Source: Thalassia testudinum (Eukaryota; Streptophyta; Magnoliopsida; Alismatales; Hydrocharitaceae). From it: a stretch of DNA of 64,000 nucleotides. The position numbers and the translations under genes were made by a program. Positions 1 to 13,948 of the stretch are shown here, in pieces. A model generated the notes under the pieces. That model had not been told where the DNA came from, made no database searches, and saw nothing but the letters and a program-made list of their open reading frames with translations. The DNA lies in NCBI GenBank assembly GCA_037157565.1, contig JAZHRO010000054.1:13871501-13935500 (forward strand), in the 5' to 3' direction. Each line of letters starts with the position of its first letter. Within the stretch, counting starts at the first letter, position 1.

Positions 1-620
1 CACTTCACTTTCCTTATGTTCAAATTGTTTTCCTTCAGATGGAAACAACAAATTTTGTTTCCTCTTTTTATTTATGTTATTATTTCTTGGATAGTCTGAT
101 ATCTGAGTTGCAAGGTTTTGGTTTTTCTATTATGATTTACGGGTAATTAGATGCTTATTTGAATTTACAGATGCACGTTGGTATTTTTCATCTCTGATGA
201 AACTGGAAGAGGCTGAGTTATTGATTTGAGATCGATATAGAAAAAAAAGAGATTCAAGCTATAATTTAGAAATGGTTATTTCATTATTTTATTAAGCATA
301 ATTAATTAATAATTATTCATTTTTTGAAAGAGTTAATAATTATTCATGGAAGTAATCACATGTGTAATTACCTCCACGGCCTTAAGGACCATTATCAAAG
401 AAAAGTCCTTTTTTCCTAAATATTGATAATCTTTTTGGTGGATTTTTTTTTTTCTTTTTTTTTGGGGGCAATATTTTATCTGCATGAATGTTTACCTTTT
501 TCCTTTTTGGCATAATTTCAAGTTTAGTTGGAGATGGGAATTTCAGAGCCGTGATGGCTTCTTTTTGAAAGCCTAGAAGTTCTGTAAATTGTAACCAACA
601 TTCTGGTTATATTTTCTCAG
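1..620. other. Intron sequence upstream of first visible MUS81 exon
   Basis: AT-rich sequence with T-rich runs that ends in a good acceptor (TTTTCTCAG) directly before the exon at 621. The MUS81 exon expected just upstream, which carries the first nuclease acidic motif, is not found here, so it probably lies left of the window. No other gene seen. Confidence 0.6.
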
Positions 621-3600
621 ATTAGGCGATTGCCTGTTGGAGATGGAATCTGGGTAGCTCGTCACAGGCATCTCCATACAGAATATGTGCTTGACTTTAT
701 AGTTGAAAGGAAAAGAGTTGACGATTTACACCATTCAATTAGGGATAATCGCTACAGGGATCAGAAGCTTAGGCTGTTGGTAATTTCTGGTGCAGAATTG
801 TTTACCTCTTTCCAATTTCAAATGTAAATTGTTCATTTGAGATTGCTAAATATATTCTATTACCTAGTTTTTATATGTGGTACCTATTTCTGGAATCAGT
901 TTTATGATGCTTTCTTTTTGGTCACTGAGGGTCCTCTTGTTTGTTTTCATCTAGATAGATTCTGCAGATTGTATCTCCAACTTCAGATATGAACAGAATA
1001 AATATCAGGTCCTTTGTAGAAACATAAATATCAGGTTTAATGGTGGAAAATTTGATCCTCCAATTCCAAATTGATAACAATCTGGCTTTCGGACTTCCAA
1101 TTAGAAAAGGTGAACTTGCATTCTAACTGTATTCTGAAAATTCAGGCCAAGTGTTTCAGTTTGATGGATGTGACTACTTTTCTGTTTGGCTATTTTAAAT
1201 CGCACATTTTGGCATTTTGGGACATGGGATACTGTTTTGCCACTTCTAAAAGGGTGGAGTATATAAAGGACTCAATTGAGATGTTTCTCCCATCCTAAAA
1301 GGAGTATGTAAATGGCTGGAAAGATGGTTCTTGGTGGAATGGAAATTCAAGTTACCCAAGTAAATCTTATTTGGTCAACAAGAAGTCAAATCTCCATTTG
1401 AGATTAGACTGTTGTGTATATGTATGTATGTCTGTGTGGGCATGCTGGTGGGCAGGCGCGTGATGGGTGGTGACATGTCTTATCTAGAAAGCAGTGGTGG
1501 TGGTTGGGTGGGTTACAATGACACAGACTGACGGTGGGAGCGAGACATTGAGGCCAGAATGGAGGTGGTGTGCATTGGTGATTGGTGATGGAACCCAGAA
1601 CCAATGGGGATGGAGAAGAGCCAAGAGTCGATCAAAGCAGATTGGGGGGCAGCAACGATGGCTTGCAGTTGTGGCCGCAGGTGAAGGTGAAGACCAAACT
1701 CTGTTGCTTGTCACTGGAGGGCAACTGCCTCCCACAATTATCAGTGTTGACGATGCATTCAAAGGGTGTTGCAGCAGGGAAGGTAGAGAAGTTGTGAGCC
1801 TAACCAAAGTCTTTGTTTATTTGTTCTCAAAGGAATCCAATTCATGCCCCTTCTCCAACTGTACATCACCTTCTAACTTGTACATTATTGTGACCCTTAG
1901 GTAAAAGGTCACATCTTCTCCAAAGAAGACTTCTTTTCACTTTCGCACACACCCTAAAAAACAAATACAAGAACGAAAATGTCTTATCTAGAGCAAAGAA
2001 ATTATATTGGGTTATCAGGATGGCTGCTGTTTTATGGATTTATGGCTTGAAAGCAATGCCGAGTTTCTGTTTTTCATGGGTGGATGCTATATAAGAATGT
2101 TCTGCAGAGTATTCGGGAGTTTGTGCTCAAGTTTTTGGTAAGTGTACTTGAGGTAATCATTAGTTTTAATTTATTTGGTTGACTACGAATCTCTAGTAGT
2201 TATCCCTTTTCCTCTGAATAAGAAGTAAGAATCTCTCTATATCAGCTTGGAAAATGCTACAAAGACAATGATGCAAGTCTTTATCTTTGTCAGCCATTGT
2301 ACTAGATTAATGTTTGTCTACTGTGATTCTGTATAGATCTTGCCGGTAAATTTTGTTGTTTCTGACACTGCATTATGTCAGTCTGAATGAGCAAGGGCTA
2401 TATCTATTTATTATCAAATTGTATCTGATCATCTTCCCATGCTATTATTCTTTTTCTTGAAAATACCTGTGTAACTATTCTGGAGCAAAAACCTCCTCTA
2501 TATTGAAGTGAGAGATGTTTGGAACTGTTAGATAGTGCAAGGAATTTTTTTTATTTTTGTATATCTCTCCTGTTTTTATTTGACCCTTTTTCTCATGCTT
2601 ATGTTATAGAGATGTGGACTTCAAAGGCTGATTTATCTAGTAGAAGGAGATCCTAACGGGTGTGAAGCTGCTGAAGGCATCAAGACAGCGTAAGCATGGT
2701 TCTTGCATCTATTTAAGTTCATCCATTTATAATTGGTAATCCATCCTTATGCTAATTCCAGATCTTTTTGGCAGCCTGAGTTTTCAGTTTTATCGAGGAT
2801 AGTTTAGCAATAACTAGAAATTAACTGGTCTTTGTATGTTGAGTTTGTTATAGTGAATAAAAGAAAGCAGGCCTCATCACTGACGATTCCATAAATACTT
2901 CACCGTTCACTAACATTTTTCTCTTGTACTCTTCTTTTCATTTGCTTTTCAACGTTCAGATTTTTCCCCTTACTCATGCCAGTGCCAAAATGATTTTACA
3001 CATTTCATTGATGCTGTGATTGACTTTGATAGAATGCATTGATGAAAAAAATAAATTTCATACTGCTTGCATATCTGCAGCTGTTTTACCACAGAGATTC
3101 TAGAAGGATTTGATGTGCAGAGGACCTCTGGTTTTATGGAAACAGTAAAGAAATATGGTTTCCTCACCAAAGCTATATGTGAAGTCTACAGAAAGCAATT
3201 TCTGCAGGCCAAGAGTGCGCAAGGCAGAGTTTGTCCATCATTCAAAGAGTTTGTCAAGAAATGTCAAGACCTTGAGAAGTTGACAGTCAGTGATGTATTT
3301 TCTCTTCAACTCATGCAGGTAGATTTCACAAAACCAGCAAGATATGCATTTCTGAATTTCCTAGATCTTGAAACCCAAATGGCCATATCGGCTCTCTTCT
3401 TGGAGTCAAATTTACAGAATTTCCGATTTTTAATTCTATTTTCCTTCTGTTACATGATGCTGGTGAATAGGATTACTGCATCACCAATGCTAGTTGTATG
3501 TAATTCATTGCACTCTGGAATTCTCAAATTTGCAGGTGCCACAGGTTACGGAGGAGATTGCCCTAGCTGTCGTGAACCTATATCCAACATTGATATCCTT

Positions 3601-3842
3601 GGCTCGAGCATATGCTCTTCTTGTTAGTACCTTTTCATCTTGTCCCATTTATCTTGACTTCTTGGAAGTTCCATATCTCCATTGAATTGGACAGTTGTAA
3701 ATAAGTTTCTGTTGATGTGGTCTGTTTTTCCTTGTTAAAGGAAGGCGACACTACCGCACAGGTAGAGATGCTGAAGAGAAAGAGCAATGTGATAAGTGGG
3801 AGCGCAAGCAGGAACATCTTCAAGCTTGTTTGGGCATCTTGA
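621..3842 (+). CDS. MUS81: MUS81 crossover-junction endonuclease, C-terminal part (5 exons)
   Basis: Catalytic subunit of the MUS81-EME1 nuclease, which cuts replication and recombination intermediates (3' flaps, nicked Holliday junctions) in the nucleus. Exons read from GT/AG borders with kept phase are 621-779, 2610-2689, 3081-3318, 3536-3622 and 3741-3842 (stop TGA 3840-3842). The first encodes the XPF-type nuclease core, with GDGIWVAR followed by VERKRVDD, the ERKxxxD catalytic motif. The next two give LIYLVEGD and the CFTTEILEGFDVQRT block. The last two give the helix-hairpin-helix region (VPQVTEEIALAVV) and the family-typical end RNIFKLVWAS. The N-terminal half lies outside the window. 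The 1.8-kb first visible intron holds a G-rich stretch (about 1430-1800) of unknown origin. No frameshift or stop was seen in these exons, so the gene looks functional. Confidence 0.92.
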
Positions 3843-5449
3843 TGAACCAACCTGCCCTGGGCTTTCTGACCTTTGAAGAGCAAATTTAAACATATCAGGG
3901 GATTGTAAAACCCATATTGCAGTGTGTTGACAGTGTGGGGAGATATCAAATCCTTTTTGCGTTGCAGCCCATCAACGTTGACGACGAGCCAATTTTTGAG
4001 GGAGAAATGGAAGCCTCAATTTTGTTGCAGCACATCAACCTTCTCTTGGACCAATTCCAGGCCTGTCAGTGGGAGAGTCCTGGGTTGGCTGTTGTGTCCT
4101 GTCTTCTCATGCCAGATGGTCTATTCTTCCTATCATCCTGTTCACATATATATTTGTTAGAGTGTAAATGTATTAGCTGCCCTATCAAAAGAAGCACATG
4201 CTTTACTGGCATTAGATATATCAGTCACAATAGCTCATTTCTCTGACTGGTCCCGTCTGAAATTATAATGGTTTGTTTCACAAACAGGACCTCAGTGGCT
4301 GTGTATATTCGGAGATCGATTTACGTCATTGGATAATGGTATCCAGTGGTAATGGATGGTAGATAAAAGGTATTAATACCGGTTCACTGTAAATAGTGAG
4401 GTCTAGAAGAGGGAGTTTAATGTTGTTTTGGATTAACGTATGGCTTTGGATATAACTTAACCTTTTTAACCCTCAAAAGAGTAAAGACTTCATCTTGGTC
4501 TCCAAGCTTGAGTGCTGACCGTCAAACTAGTAGATTTTTTTGGGTGGGTTATTGCAGGTCATGGGAATCAAGGGGGGACGAAGAATGGGTTGAAGCCAGA
4601 ATCCATTGGAGATGAAAGCAGCAGCAATGGAGAACCATTGTGGCTAGAGGAAGAAGGGGGTGGCTGGGTATCTGCCTATTGTCGCAGAAGAGCATTGGAG
4701 ATCTATCGTTGGTAATGAAGGTGAATGGATAATGGTAATCCATCTAATCAAAGTGTTTGACTCAACAGATGTCATTTTCATTGAGCAAATTGTACGTCCA
4801 CATATGAGAGGTTCATTCAAAAGTAGTCAACTCGTTCAAAAGGCAGCTCTTTTACATCGAGGATTTTATGTAAAAGTGCATTGTCGAGAGCAATCCTTTG
4901 GGAAATGCAATGACAGCAAAGGGTCACGATAAAATAAATTTGCACCAATTCTCTGTCGTTTGCACTTCCATTTATTTTTTGGTAAAGGTTCTCTTGAGGT
5001 TAATTAAAATAATTGATGTTTTTCTAAAAAGATGCAGTGGTGTTGTGTGTAGGGATGTTAATAATTTGGTGTATGCATAAATGAGGGTTGGGAGCATGTA
5101 GATGATCTGCATGTAAGTTATGTGTAGTGTGGTAATATTTCTCATTATGAGTAATGAAAAGATGAAGGTTGAGATCATTTCATATAAATATATTATGTAT
5201 TAAATTTAAAGTCGAATTGACATTCCTAACGCATACATTAAGGGGTTTCATTTTTTATGTTTGAGTATCATGAAATCCGATCATGTTGAATGTATGTCTT
5301 GAGAGTGTCAGATTATTTTAAAATTGATACATAAAATATTCATATAAAGTGAACTTATTCTTCAAATTTTAAATCGAAAATATTACTTGTGATGGGAGAT
5401 ATTGTTGCATCTACATGTAACTTATGTGTAAGTTACTGCATGCTTCCCA

Positions 5450-5479
5450 TCTCTCTCTCTATCTATATATATATATATT
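5450..5479. repeat. Microsatellite (CT)n followed by (TA)n
   Basis: Compound dinucleotide repeat with a CT run and then a TA run, in intergenic DNA between MUS81 and the Rossmann-protein gene. Confidence 0.85.
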
Positions 5480-6329
5480 AAAATGTTTGTTAATGTTTTT
5501 TCTCTGACAATTTTGTTATCTATGTCATTTTTGTATGTTTGATTTGCTTATTAATTGTTATAGTTTGTAACTAACATGCATAGGAAAAAGGCTTATTAAA
5601 TTAGATTTAAAAAAAAAGATAAATGAAGAGACAATTGACATATTTTATACTTATGTATTACATGCAGATCCGATAAATATTTGAATTTTAATGAATTTTT
5701 ATATTTAAAGAAGATTTTGATTTGATTCAAATTTAAATTTCTTAACGAATCATGTCCAAATCTTGATGGTCATTTGATTTGATTAGCACCCCTAATTATA
5801 CAGTAGGTTGTTGTATCATGAGGATGACTTGATGATTGTGCTCTAATACCAAATTGATAAGTCATATGAAGTGAGAGGGTTGGAGAAAAAGTTGGAGTCC
5901 ATTGTGGACGGATGGAGGCAATCGATAGAGATTTTGGATGGTAGTGGAGATTAGTGTTTTAAATGTCGTTGACATGGTCATTTCTGGAAAGTGGTTGTGC
6001 TGCGCCAATAAGGTGTCGATTTACAAGTATGTTGACGACATGTTGACTATTTTAATGACATGTCAACGATAAGGGCAGCATGCTGCCGGATGTCGACCAT
6101 TTGGGGTGTTGTTGCGTGCCAGCAAATGCATCTAAAATGTCTGGTAAGAGCGGGAAAACTACGATTTGAAAATGTGGAAGAGCGGGAAAAGTTTGAAAAT
6201 CTATCAAAAGTGGTAAAACACGCAGAACACATAATTTTGGGCATTGATATATACTTTTTTAGACTTCTTTATCGAAATCTTGAACATCATCATTTAATTT
6301 TTTGAAATTGATATCATTTTGATTATTTT

Positions 6330-6475
6330 TATCATTGACGTATCCTCGACATATCTATTGATATGGCCATCGAAAAATAAATATTTTCACAATATGCCCC
6401 CGACATGTCCATGAAATACACACTTAAAATTTCATCGATAAGATATCGAAATCGATATTTTAAACTTTGGTAGAG
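6330..6475. repeat. Dispersed repeat, copy 1 (related to 29027-29165)
   Basis: Shares an alignable block with 29027-29165, including ACACTTAAAA, ATATCGA and a closing CTTGGT/CTTTGGT tract. Both are rich in ATCGAT-like motifs. Divergence is high (I judge roughly 70% identity by eye), so this is an old dispersed element of unknown class. Confidence 0.45.
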
Positions 6476-7271
6476 ATAAAAGCTCAATAATGTTATGACC
6501 ACTGAAGGAGAAAAGAATAATTAATGTTCATAAGGGATAAATGAGAATCTCATGTCAATCAAAGGGATAGGCCACGAGGGTTATCATTTCCATCATACAA
6601 GCTTTATTTACAGCATCGGAGGGCAATTTTTGTATAGATGCCAACCTACTTAAAAATATCCTTTAAACACCAAACCCTTTTACAAAGAAACATTGTGCTT
6701 TAATGACATGAAATAGTAAAGATAAAATTTGGATTAAATGGGGCACTATGTCTTCCATTGCTGACAAATGCTAGGCAAAAGTAAATATTACGATTTCCAT
6801 CTGCCAAACTTCTGATTCTTTGAAGTTATATCAACCAGAAATTATCCTGGAACCACACCCAACATTTTATGAGGCAGCCCATCTCCGGATAGTTGGCGGA
6901 AAAAACTAGCAAAAAACTGCTTAATGTTAAAAAGTGACATGATTCAAGATAAAATTAAATGTGATCATTTTCTAACAAACAATGATTTTACTGAAAGTGC
7001 CCTTTACAGGTGCTCCCTAAAATCATACTCAGAAATCAAAGTCTTCACCTGATTATCATCATGTCAAAGCTACTTTCATTACAAACTGATTGAATTCCCT
7101 AAAAGGAAGCACACTTTTATTAACTATTTTTTCTTCATAAATAATTGAAACAATTCTAGTTGCTAATTACACATTACAAGTCAACACATGTTGCAACAGT
7201 GATATGAACAGCGTAATACAGAACGTGATCGAACAGTTCTACCAACTTGGCAACATGAAACTCATTGTAGT

Positions 7272-10200
7272 TTATTGAGATTCACAAGCCCGAAATAGCT
7301 TCACCCATTTATCTCTGTCTGCCCCTGGTCCTTCTCCCTACAAAAGTGCGCAGAAGAATTACTTCATTTGAACATAGTGATGATTGTTAAGGATGTGGAA
7401 TGCTAACAGCAGAAACCAGTTTTAAAATAAAAGGGAAAGGAATCATTTCTGCAAAATCATGTTTCTCAGATGTTGGCTGCAGAAAGTTTACTGAATCATC
7501 ACCACCCAAACTATTATAGGATTTCAATTATTGCAACATTGAGGTGGAATGTCTCCCCTATTTCTTGGATTCAAAAAACATGCATCTTGCAATTTACTTC
7601 CCTATTTGCATGCGATTTTAATGGGTGAAAATGGGAATATTATTGTAGCTGCTTGTTGTGGAGAAATGAGAGAGCCTGAACAGCACAAATCTCTTCTCGC
7701 ATCCAAGATGCCCCAAGACTTGTTGAAGGGCATCCAATTACCTCGACGGAATTGATCTCGTAGATTTGACCTTGAGTAAATTCTATGTCCAATGCTTGAA
7801 TGCATGCTTCAGCTACCACATGTCTGCTCACTTCTCCAACAAGTTTGTCCCCTAGGATAACCAAAAAAGCAACATGAAATGTAAAAGAAGACCCTGAATT
7901 TTGAATTATGCAGGACCTATGGCTTAATGATAATAAAGACTATGATCCACCGTTAGTAATTTGAATTGTAAGCATATTAGATGGTTGGCAAGCATTGTAA
8001 AATATCCCACTCTATATCGTCAGGCAATAATGGCAAGGTAAGGACATCCTACATGGTAGATATCTATGAGGCAAAAGGACAATCACAGGATTATCTGACA
8101 CAAACCTTGGCCAATAATCACTGCTCGACGTTTTCCAGCAGTTGCCTTAATCAAGGTATTCAAATCATATGACGTGTATGGTCCATCAGTTAGTCTTCCA
8201 GCCCTGGAGTTTATTTGAAAATAAAAAATGACTTCTAATCAGAAATGCAGATTGATTTTACCACTAGAAAGCAGATTGATTTCCACGTATCACTTAGGAG
8301 ACTAACAGTAAAGGGTCAAGTGCAAACCTGATTATTGTGAATGGTACACCACAGCTGCAAACAAAGTCCTCCCCCATCTTCTTGTATTTTAGAACCCCAA
8401 AAAGATTCATGATGCTGTCAAGTTAACACAAACTAAATCAGGAAGTAGATGAGCATGTACAACCATGAACATTCATACAAAAAAACAGAGAAGTGGAAAC
8501 TCTGCATGGTAGTGGTAAAAATATAGTAGGACCATATATTTATGAGTTATGATACCCCTCAGAGGGCTCTGATTCAGTATGCTTACAGGCATCTCTGACA
8601 TCACTGTTCATTAGCAAAGATGCGTATTATTTTGTCCCACACACATAAGAGCATCAAATAAATCAAGCATACACATATAAGGCCACCTTTTCTAAATTGA
8701 TTTGAGATGAGACCTGGGCCATCACAAATGTTGTTAGAAACATGAGGTGGTGATGCACCAGAATGATGGTCTAGTTATTTATCGATGATATGAACAATGA
8801 CAAACATGTTAGAATTTCAAGATGGAAACATTGCAACACCTTCAAGTCTTGTTTGACCTCAGCAATGGTTGGTGTGGGATTAAATCATGTAATAGATGGG
8901 GAGGAATTGCTACCCCTCAATTTTGGCATGGTAAGATAGTTGAAACCTACCTCCATGGTAATTCATTGAACTTGGTAACGCCAACTGATGAAACAAGAAC
9001 CAGTTTCTTGATGGTTCGAGGTAAGGCAGACACTAAGTTGCGGATACCCTCCCAATCTTCAAGAACAAGAGAACACATCAGCTGACTATTTTTCACTGAA
9101 AGACTAAAAAAAATGTTGCAAAAGCAGTGAAACAAGAATTAGAAATAATTTCAGTGGGTTTTGTAATGGATCTGAAAAGTTCCACTTGAGTGGATCTCCC
9201 GTCCAATATTCTAAAACCAAGTTATCACATGCATTGGTCATCAATGTGCTAGACCCCTAGAGCCTTTCAAAAATCAAGTTTAAAAGTTTCTGATAATTCA
9301 AGACTAACACGATGGTACAGGATATCTTTGTTGAAGGCCCAAGGCATGGCATTTACAAATCCATAGGTGAAAAACAATCCAAAAGAAAAAAAGAATTTAG
9401 CTATATGCAAAGATAAAAACAAGCATACCTACTCTTTCAGGAGTGTTATCCCCTTCCCAGCGCTTTGAAGGAAAGGCTGTAGTTCCCGTACAGCAGATTA
9501 CATGTGTAATTCCCTATAAATAATCCTACAATTTGCTTTAGTAGAGATGCTATAGTGGAGATGCTATAAATGGTAAGGGCAAAAATGATTACATATTATA
9601 ATTTTACTTATCAAACTTAAAACACTACAATACCAGAAATGATTACCTCAAACATATCTGGATCAATCTCGTTTGGGTTGCGAGTGTCTCCTTTAGACAT
9701 CTGCAAGTTCAGGGAAGCAAATAATTTTTTTTGGCCTTAATGATATCAAATACAAATAAGAATATATACCTTTAAAATGTCCTCATCTTCAATGCCAAAT
9801 AAGGACTTTGCCTTGAGAGGATCTCTTACATGCAACTTTAATTTGATATTTCGACTGAGCAATGATGCCACAACCAACTGCCCTACAGGAAAAATCATGA
9901 ACAGGGAAACTGGTCTCACTTTTGAGCTATACAATATGGACATTTGAAGTGGTCTGTGTATGGAAGGCGTTAAAAAGGGCTATCTACGTTTTTATACAGA
10001 TTGGCAACTTGCCATATTGTCCAATTATTATCATTCAGTAAGCACATTATTTTGAGGATTGAAACATTCGATAAATAATTAGAAGAGATCTGACGCATTA
10101 GGTCGTAACAAAAATTTTCACCAGGAGATTTTTCATGATCCTATCAAGGGTAATTTTTTCTAGCAAAAAAGTTTCTTAATGACAAAATGAAATCCCAACA

Positions 10201-11428
10201 AACATTAATCAAATTCTAAGTGCCTCTGAAAATGTTGAGTAAAGATGTTTCTTTAAATAGATGTTTCCTTCCAGTTCAGAATTTCCCGAATCAACTCGGC
10301 CACGTGGGATCCTAAATCTCATGCGAAAAGCACAAGCCTTGCGTTCAGAAGTCAAATTAGTCGAAGCAAAGACTCTTTTCTATCTCAAGTTCTTGAAGGA
10401 TTGATTCTTATCCAACAAAGTTACCTAAGATGGATAGAATTGACATTATATAAACACTTGTATATATATATATATATATATGGAATTCCTTTTGCGTGGA
10501 TATGCATACTATCTCCACCTAATCCATATTTTGCATTCAATTTTCGGGACCAGTGTTGGAATTGTGCGTCCACCCTTTCCAATCACTGTAGTTTCCAACA
10601 CCGCTTCCAACCCCCCTTGTGTGTGCCTGCATGTTATATAATAACAGAGACCTTTATCCCTGGGCTAGAAACAATCATCAGTAAGTTTCAGAAAAGGAGA
10701 TCATTTTCCTGTCCGTCACATGCGTATTGGAATCTTTCAAGATCTCTCGTGGGTTACGAAATTAATGTTAAGAAATGTGAAATTGATGTTAACCTCTGTT
10801 TCTATTACTTTAACTGGTATTAAGCTCCGGTACTTACTTGACCTGGTGTTATCTATTGGTTTCTGAGGAATAAAAACCGGTATTGAGGACCCTTAAACCC
10901 AGGGATTAACCCGTCATCATACGGGGGTTAACCCCTCTTTTTGGAAGGTTAATCTGTCAAATAAACTAACCCTAACCCCGCTTTGATTGCCGATTTCAAC
11001 GAAAAATCCTCTCTGAACAACAAAATCTCATATTTTTGCCGAAATCCCTCACCAAGCAATTGGCTTTCACATAAACGGATAGGGAAGTGCTACTTACGGA
11101 AATTAAAGGCAATTACAGTTAGGATTAACGGCATACCAACACCGCCGGTGCCTCCGACGACAAGCACAACTTTGGAATCTGAATGAGGAGAAGCCTCGAC
11201 GTCCTGCTTGTCTGCAAGCGAAGCTTGAGCTGTACTCCCTTCCTTCGCCACCTGAGCCGCCACGGATGCTCCTCTTCCTCCGTCCCCACCAAGTTTCTGG
11301 GCACGAAACCCCACCGGATTCGTAGCTTTGGGGAAGATTCGAAGTTGGTATCTCGAGGAAAATCTTTGGTGATTGGCGCTTGAGAGCGGAGGATCCAAGA
11401 TTGGGTGCGGTGAGAGCTTGAGAGCCAT
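7272..11428 (-). CDS. Predicted plastid NAD(P)-binding Rossmann-fold (atypical SDR) protein, 9 exons
   Basis: Complete model of 336 residues. Exons in transcript order are 11428-11137, 9882-9770, 9700-9647, 9513-9429, 9056-8951, 8414-8328, 8203-8106, 7851-7742 and 7337-7272, and every junction keeps phase. The start ATG at 11428 opens a Ser/Pro/Arg-rich stretch of about 85 residues typical of a plastid transit peptide. The dinucleotide-binding motif VLVVGGTGGVGQLV follows, split by intron 1. Later blocks are THVICCTGTTAFPSKRW, LVLVSSVGVTK, YKKMGEDF and PFTIIRAGRLTDGPYTSYD. These match the plant NAD(P)-binding Rossmann family related to NmrA/Tic62-type atypical SDRs, whose substrates are mostly unknown. 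Other plant members act in photosystem assembly; a specific role here is not shown. Intron 1 holds a (TA)n repeat and probable repeat DNA at about 10500-10960. No defects were seen. Confidence 0.9.
10461..10481. repeat. (TA)n microsatellite in intron 1 of the Rossmann gene
   Basis: About ten uninterrupted TA units inside intron 1. A shorter (AT)n run lies at 11471-11485 in the 5' leader of the same gene. Confidence 0.9.
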
Positions 11429-12727
11429 CGGTGGAGCACGATGAGCGAGTGGCAATTCTGCTCTCTGGAAATATATATATATATAAGAGGTTTGGTTGAT
11501 ATGTATGGGTAATTTTACTAGAAATTTCCTCAAACATCGCATTAATTTCAAAGGACTCCAAGAAGCCGGAAATTTTTCCAGAAATATTCGTATGCGGACT
11601 TCGTTCGATCTTTCGTTTCATCGATGAGGTGCTGATTTGATTTTTTTCAGTGATTTAATTAACGATTTGCATCGGTGATGAGGTTAGCAGGAGAAAAACC
11701 TAGGAAAAATTCAATTGTAAGATCTTTAATTTAGCATGCAGTGGTTTAATTGAATCTAATTGGGTAGAATCGATATTTAATAAAAAATTAATAAATGTAT
11801 TTAGTAGAAAAAATTATTTTATAATTCTAATTATATTAAGATTAATATACTTTTAGTAAATATTAAATAAAAAATAAAAGATAGAAATTAAGATATTAAC
11901 ATTGAAGAATATATAAATCTTTAAATATTTATTGTCAAATTTTTGCTTATATTTTAATTTTAAATTTTTTAACCTTTTAAGATAATGATCAAAATCATAT
12001 GGTCAATTAAGTTGAACTAATCAATCCGATATGCTTTCTATAGGTATACAACAATTTTTGCTTCTACTATCCGAACCAATCGTTCTAATTGTCCAGGGAT
12101 CGATTTTTGTTGGGTTCGATTTGAATTTTAAAACATTGATGATTAAATTTGTAAGAATTATTTATCCAGGAACCCTTTACGTTCTTGTGAATTTCTTTTT
12201 TCATCCCCGTGCTTAGGTGGAGAAAAGATATCTGCGGGTAGAATGGTCACTTAGATATTTGGAATCCTGTCTGCAGATAGATCACATGATTGGTGGCCAT
12301 GGATGGAGCTTGAGAGCTACGTGGCCGATTCGGAGGCGGAAATCTGTTCCCGTTTCCCAACGGTGGACGGGTCTGATTTTTGTGGCCTACAATTTTTTTT
12401 TTTTTTTTATCCAAGGAAAGAAAGGCTATTGAATACGATAGCAATTCAAAATTTTAATTATTAACAAATTACAAATTAATATTTTAAAAATTAAATAATA
12501 ATTAAATTGATTAGATGTTGATTTAATTTTTTAATAATTTAATCAATAATTTATATTGATTGAATCGACGATGATGACATAAGTATGATATTAATATATA
12601 AAAAATTGAATTGTAAAATATTTAGATTAGGTTGTTTTGATATCGATGTTAAATAAAAAATTATTAAAGATTTATTATAAAAAAGTTTATTTTTTAATTT
12701 TGATTATATTAAAATTGATATATTTTT
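11429..12727. other. AT-rich intergenic repeat DNA
   Basis: Very AT-rich. Related sequence is found at about 11740-11990, 12600-12727 and 13949-14260, sharing blocks like ATTATATTAA followed by ATTGATATATTTTT and TAAATATTAAA. These are copies of one degenerate family, one of them split by the LINE at 12728. No gene was seen. Confidence 0.5.
12711..12727. repeat. Left target-site duplication of truncated LINE
   Basis: The 17-bp sequence AAAATTGATATATTTTT, repeated exactly at 13949-13965 on the far side of the LINE's poly(A). The A run makes the true length uncertain, but at least TTGATATATTTTT is unambiguous. Confidence 0.75.
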
Positions 12728-13948
12728 GTCTATCCTTATTTTTTATTTTTTCATTTTTAAGACCCTCAAGTCTATATGAAAATGTAGTGATATGATGTGA
12801 AAGTGGTTCTTCTGAAAGGAGGCGTGCCATGAAGGAAAGTTTCTACAGCCGATTAAATGAGATCTATTATGTCTACGCAAGGAGTTTGGCGGGCTGGGGA
12901 TTAAGGTTCTAAAAGAATTCAACGAGACACTGTTACTCAAGTGGGCGGTTAGAGTTCTTAATGGCGAAGATAAGGTATGGTCTGAAATCATTAGAGACAG
13001 TTATGGTAGCTCCAATAGTGCTTTGAAGAGACTTTGCCCATCCAGCCTTCTCCCTTCTAGCGGTTGGCTGTGCAGGCCTTAAAATCCAATTGGCATCTGC
13101 TGCAGCTAGTTCTAGGAGATGGCCATATGTTTAGTTTCTGGAAGGAGGACTGGTCTGGCTTGGGTGCCTTGAAAGATACCTATCCAAGGACATATATGGT
13201 AGCTGCGAATAAGGATTCTGCAGTAAGCAACTGTTGGTTTGAATCTGCTGGTGAATGGCGAATTTTAAGGTCTGGAATCAACAGAGAGGGGACTCACCTA
13301 AGTGAGGAGAAGTTGAGATTGATCTCAGATATTCAAAATTTAAGACCGAGAGATGGAATGGATGACACTTATGCATGGAACAACACCTATACGGTGGCGC
13401 GTGCATATCAAAGGATCGTGGAATCCAATAGAGATTTGGAAGATGATTAAATTGGGAAAAAAATATGGCTCCTGAAGGTTCCTTTGAAAGTGCAAATCTT
13501 TCTATGGTTATGTAGAACGGAGAACCTAATCACTGGGGAATTGAGACATAGGAGGATGGGGGCGGATCTATATGAGTGCCCATTATGTGGCTTCCACATA
13601 GACAGCGTGGGGCATATGTTTTCTACTTGCTTGATCACAGATGTGGTGTGGAGAAAACTTTGTCATGAATTGCTTCCTACTTGAGACACCTTATGGCAGA
13701 ACTTCATGGTGTGAGACAAACCACATATGCGTGTGGTGGCGACTATGTGGTGTGTGTGGAGGGCGAGGAATGTGAGGATATTTCAGGAGAGACCGATGTG
13801 CGTTACACAAATTGTAAATGAGTGTTTGTCCCTTATACATGTTTTGGGATCTGTTTTGTAATGCCCCCCCAATCTTTTTCATAAGATGAATAAAATATCC
13901 TTCCGGATTACTATCGTGATTCAATAGATTTCCTTTCTTTTTCAAAAA
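12728..13948 (+). mobile_element. 5'-truncated LINE (non-LTR retrotransposon), 3' end of ORF2
   Basis: About 1.2 kb of an L1-type LINE. Broken frames from about 12830 recall the end of the reverse transcriptase domain (FGGLGIKVLKEFN, then a WAVRVLNGEDKVW-like stretch). Frames at 13064-13450 and 13484-13684 give GDGHMFSFWKEDW and the zf-RVT zinc-binding pattern CPLCGFHIDSVGHMFSTC, with IFLWL before it. Several frameshifts and stops make it inactive. The 3' end is CTTTCTTTTTCAAAAAAAAA, nearly the same terminus as the larger minus-strand LINE at 58197-63862, and the 17-bp target-site duplication is still recognisable. It is a typical incomplete reverse-transcription product. Confidence 0.85.

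Larger units (their letters stand above)
3843..7271. other. Intergenic: MUS81 3' region and repeat remnants
   Basis: Contains the MUS81 3' UTR and unplaced sequence. A CT/TA microsatellite lies at about 5450-5479. At 5840-5851 there is GCTCTAATACCA, one mismatch from the reverse complement of the initiator-Met tRNA primer-binding site, followed by TGATAAG, so a minus-strand LTR fragment may start there. A degenerate dispersed repeat occupies about 6330-6475. No intact gene was seen. Confidence 0.5.
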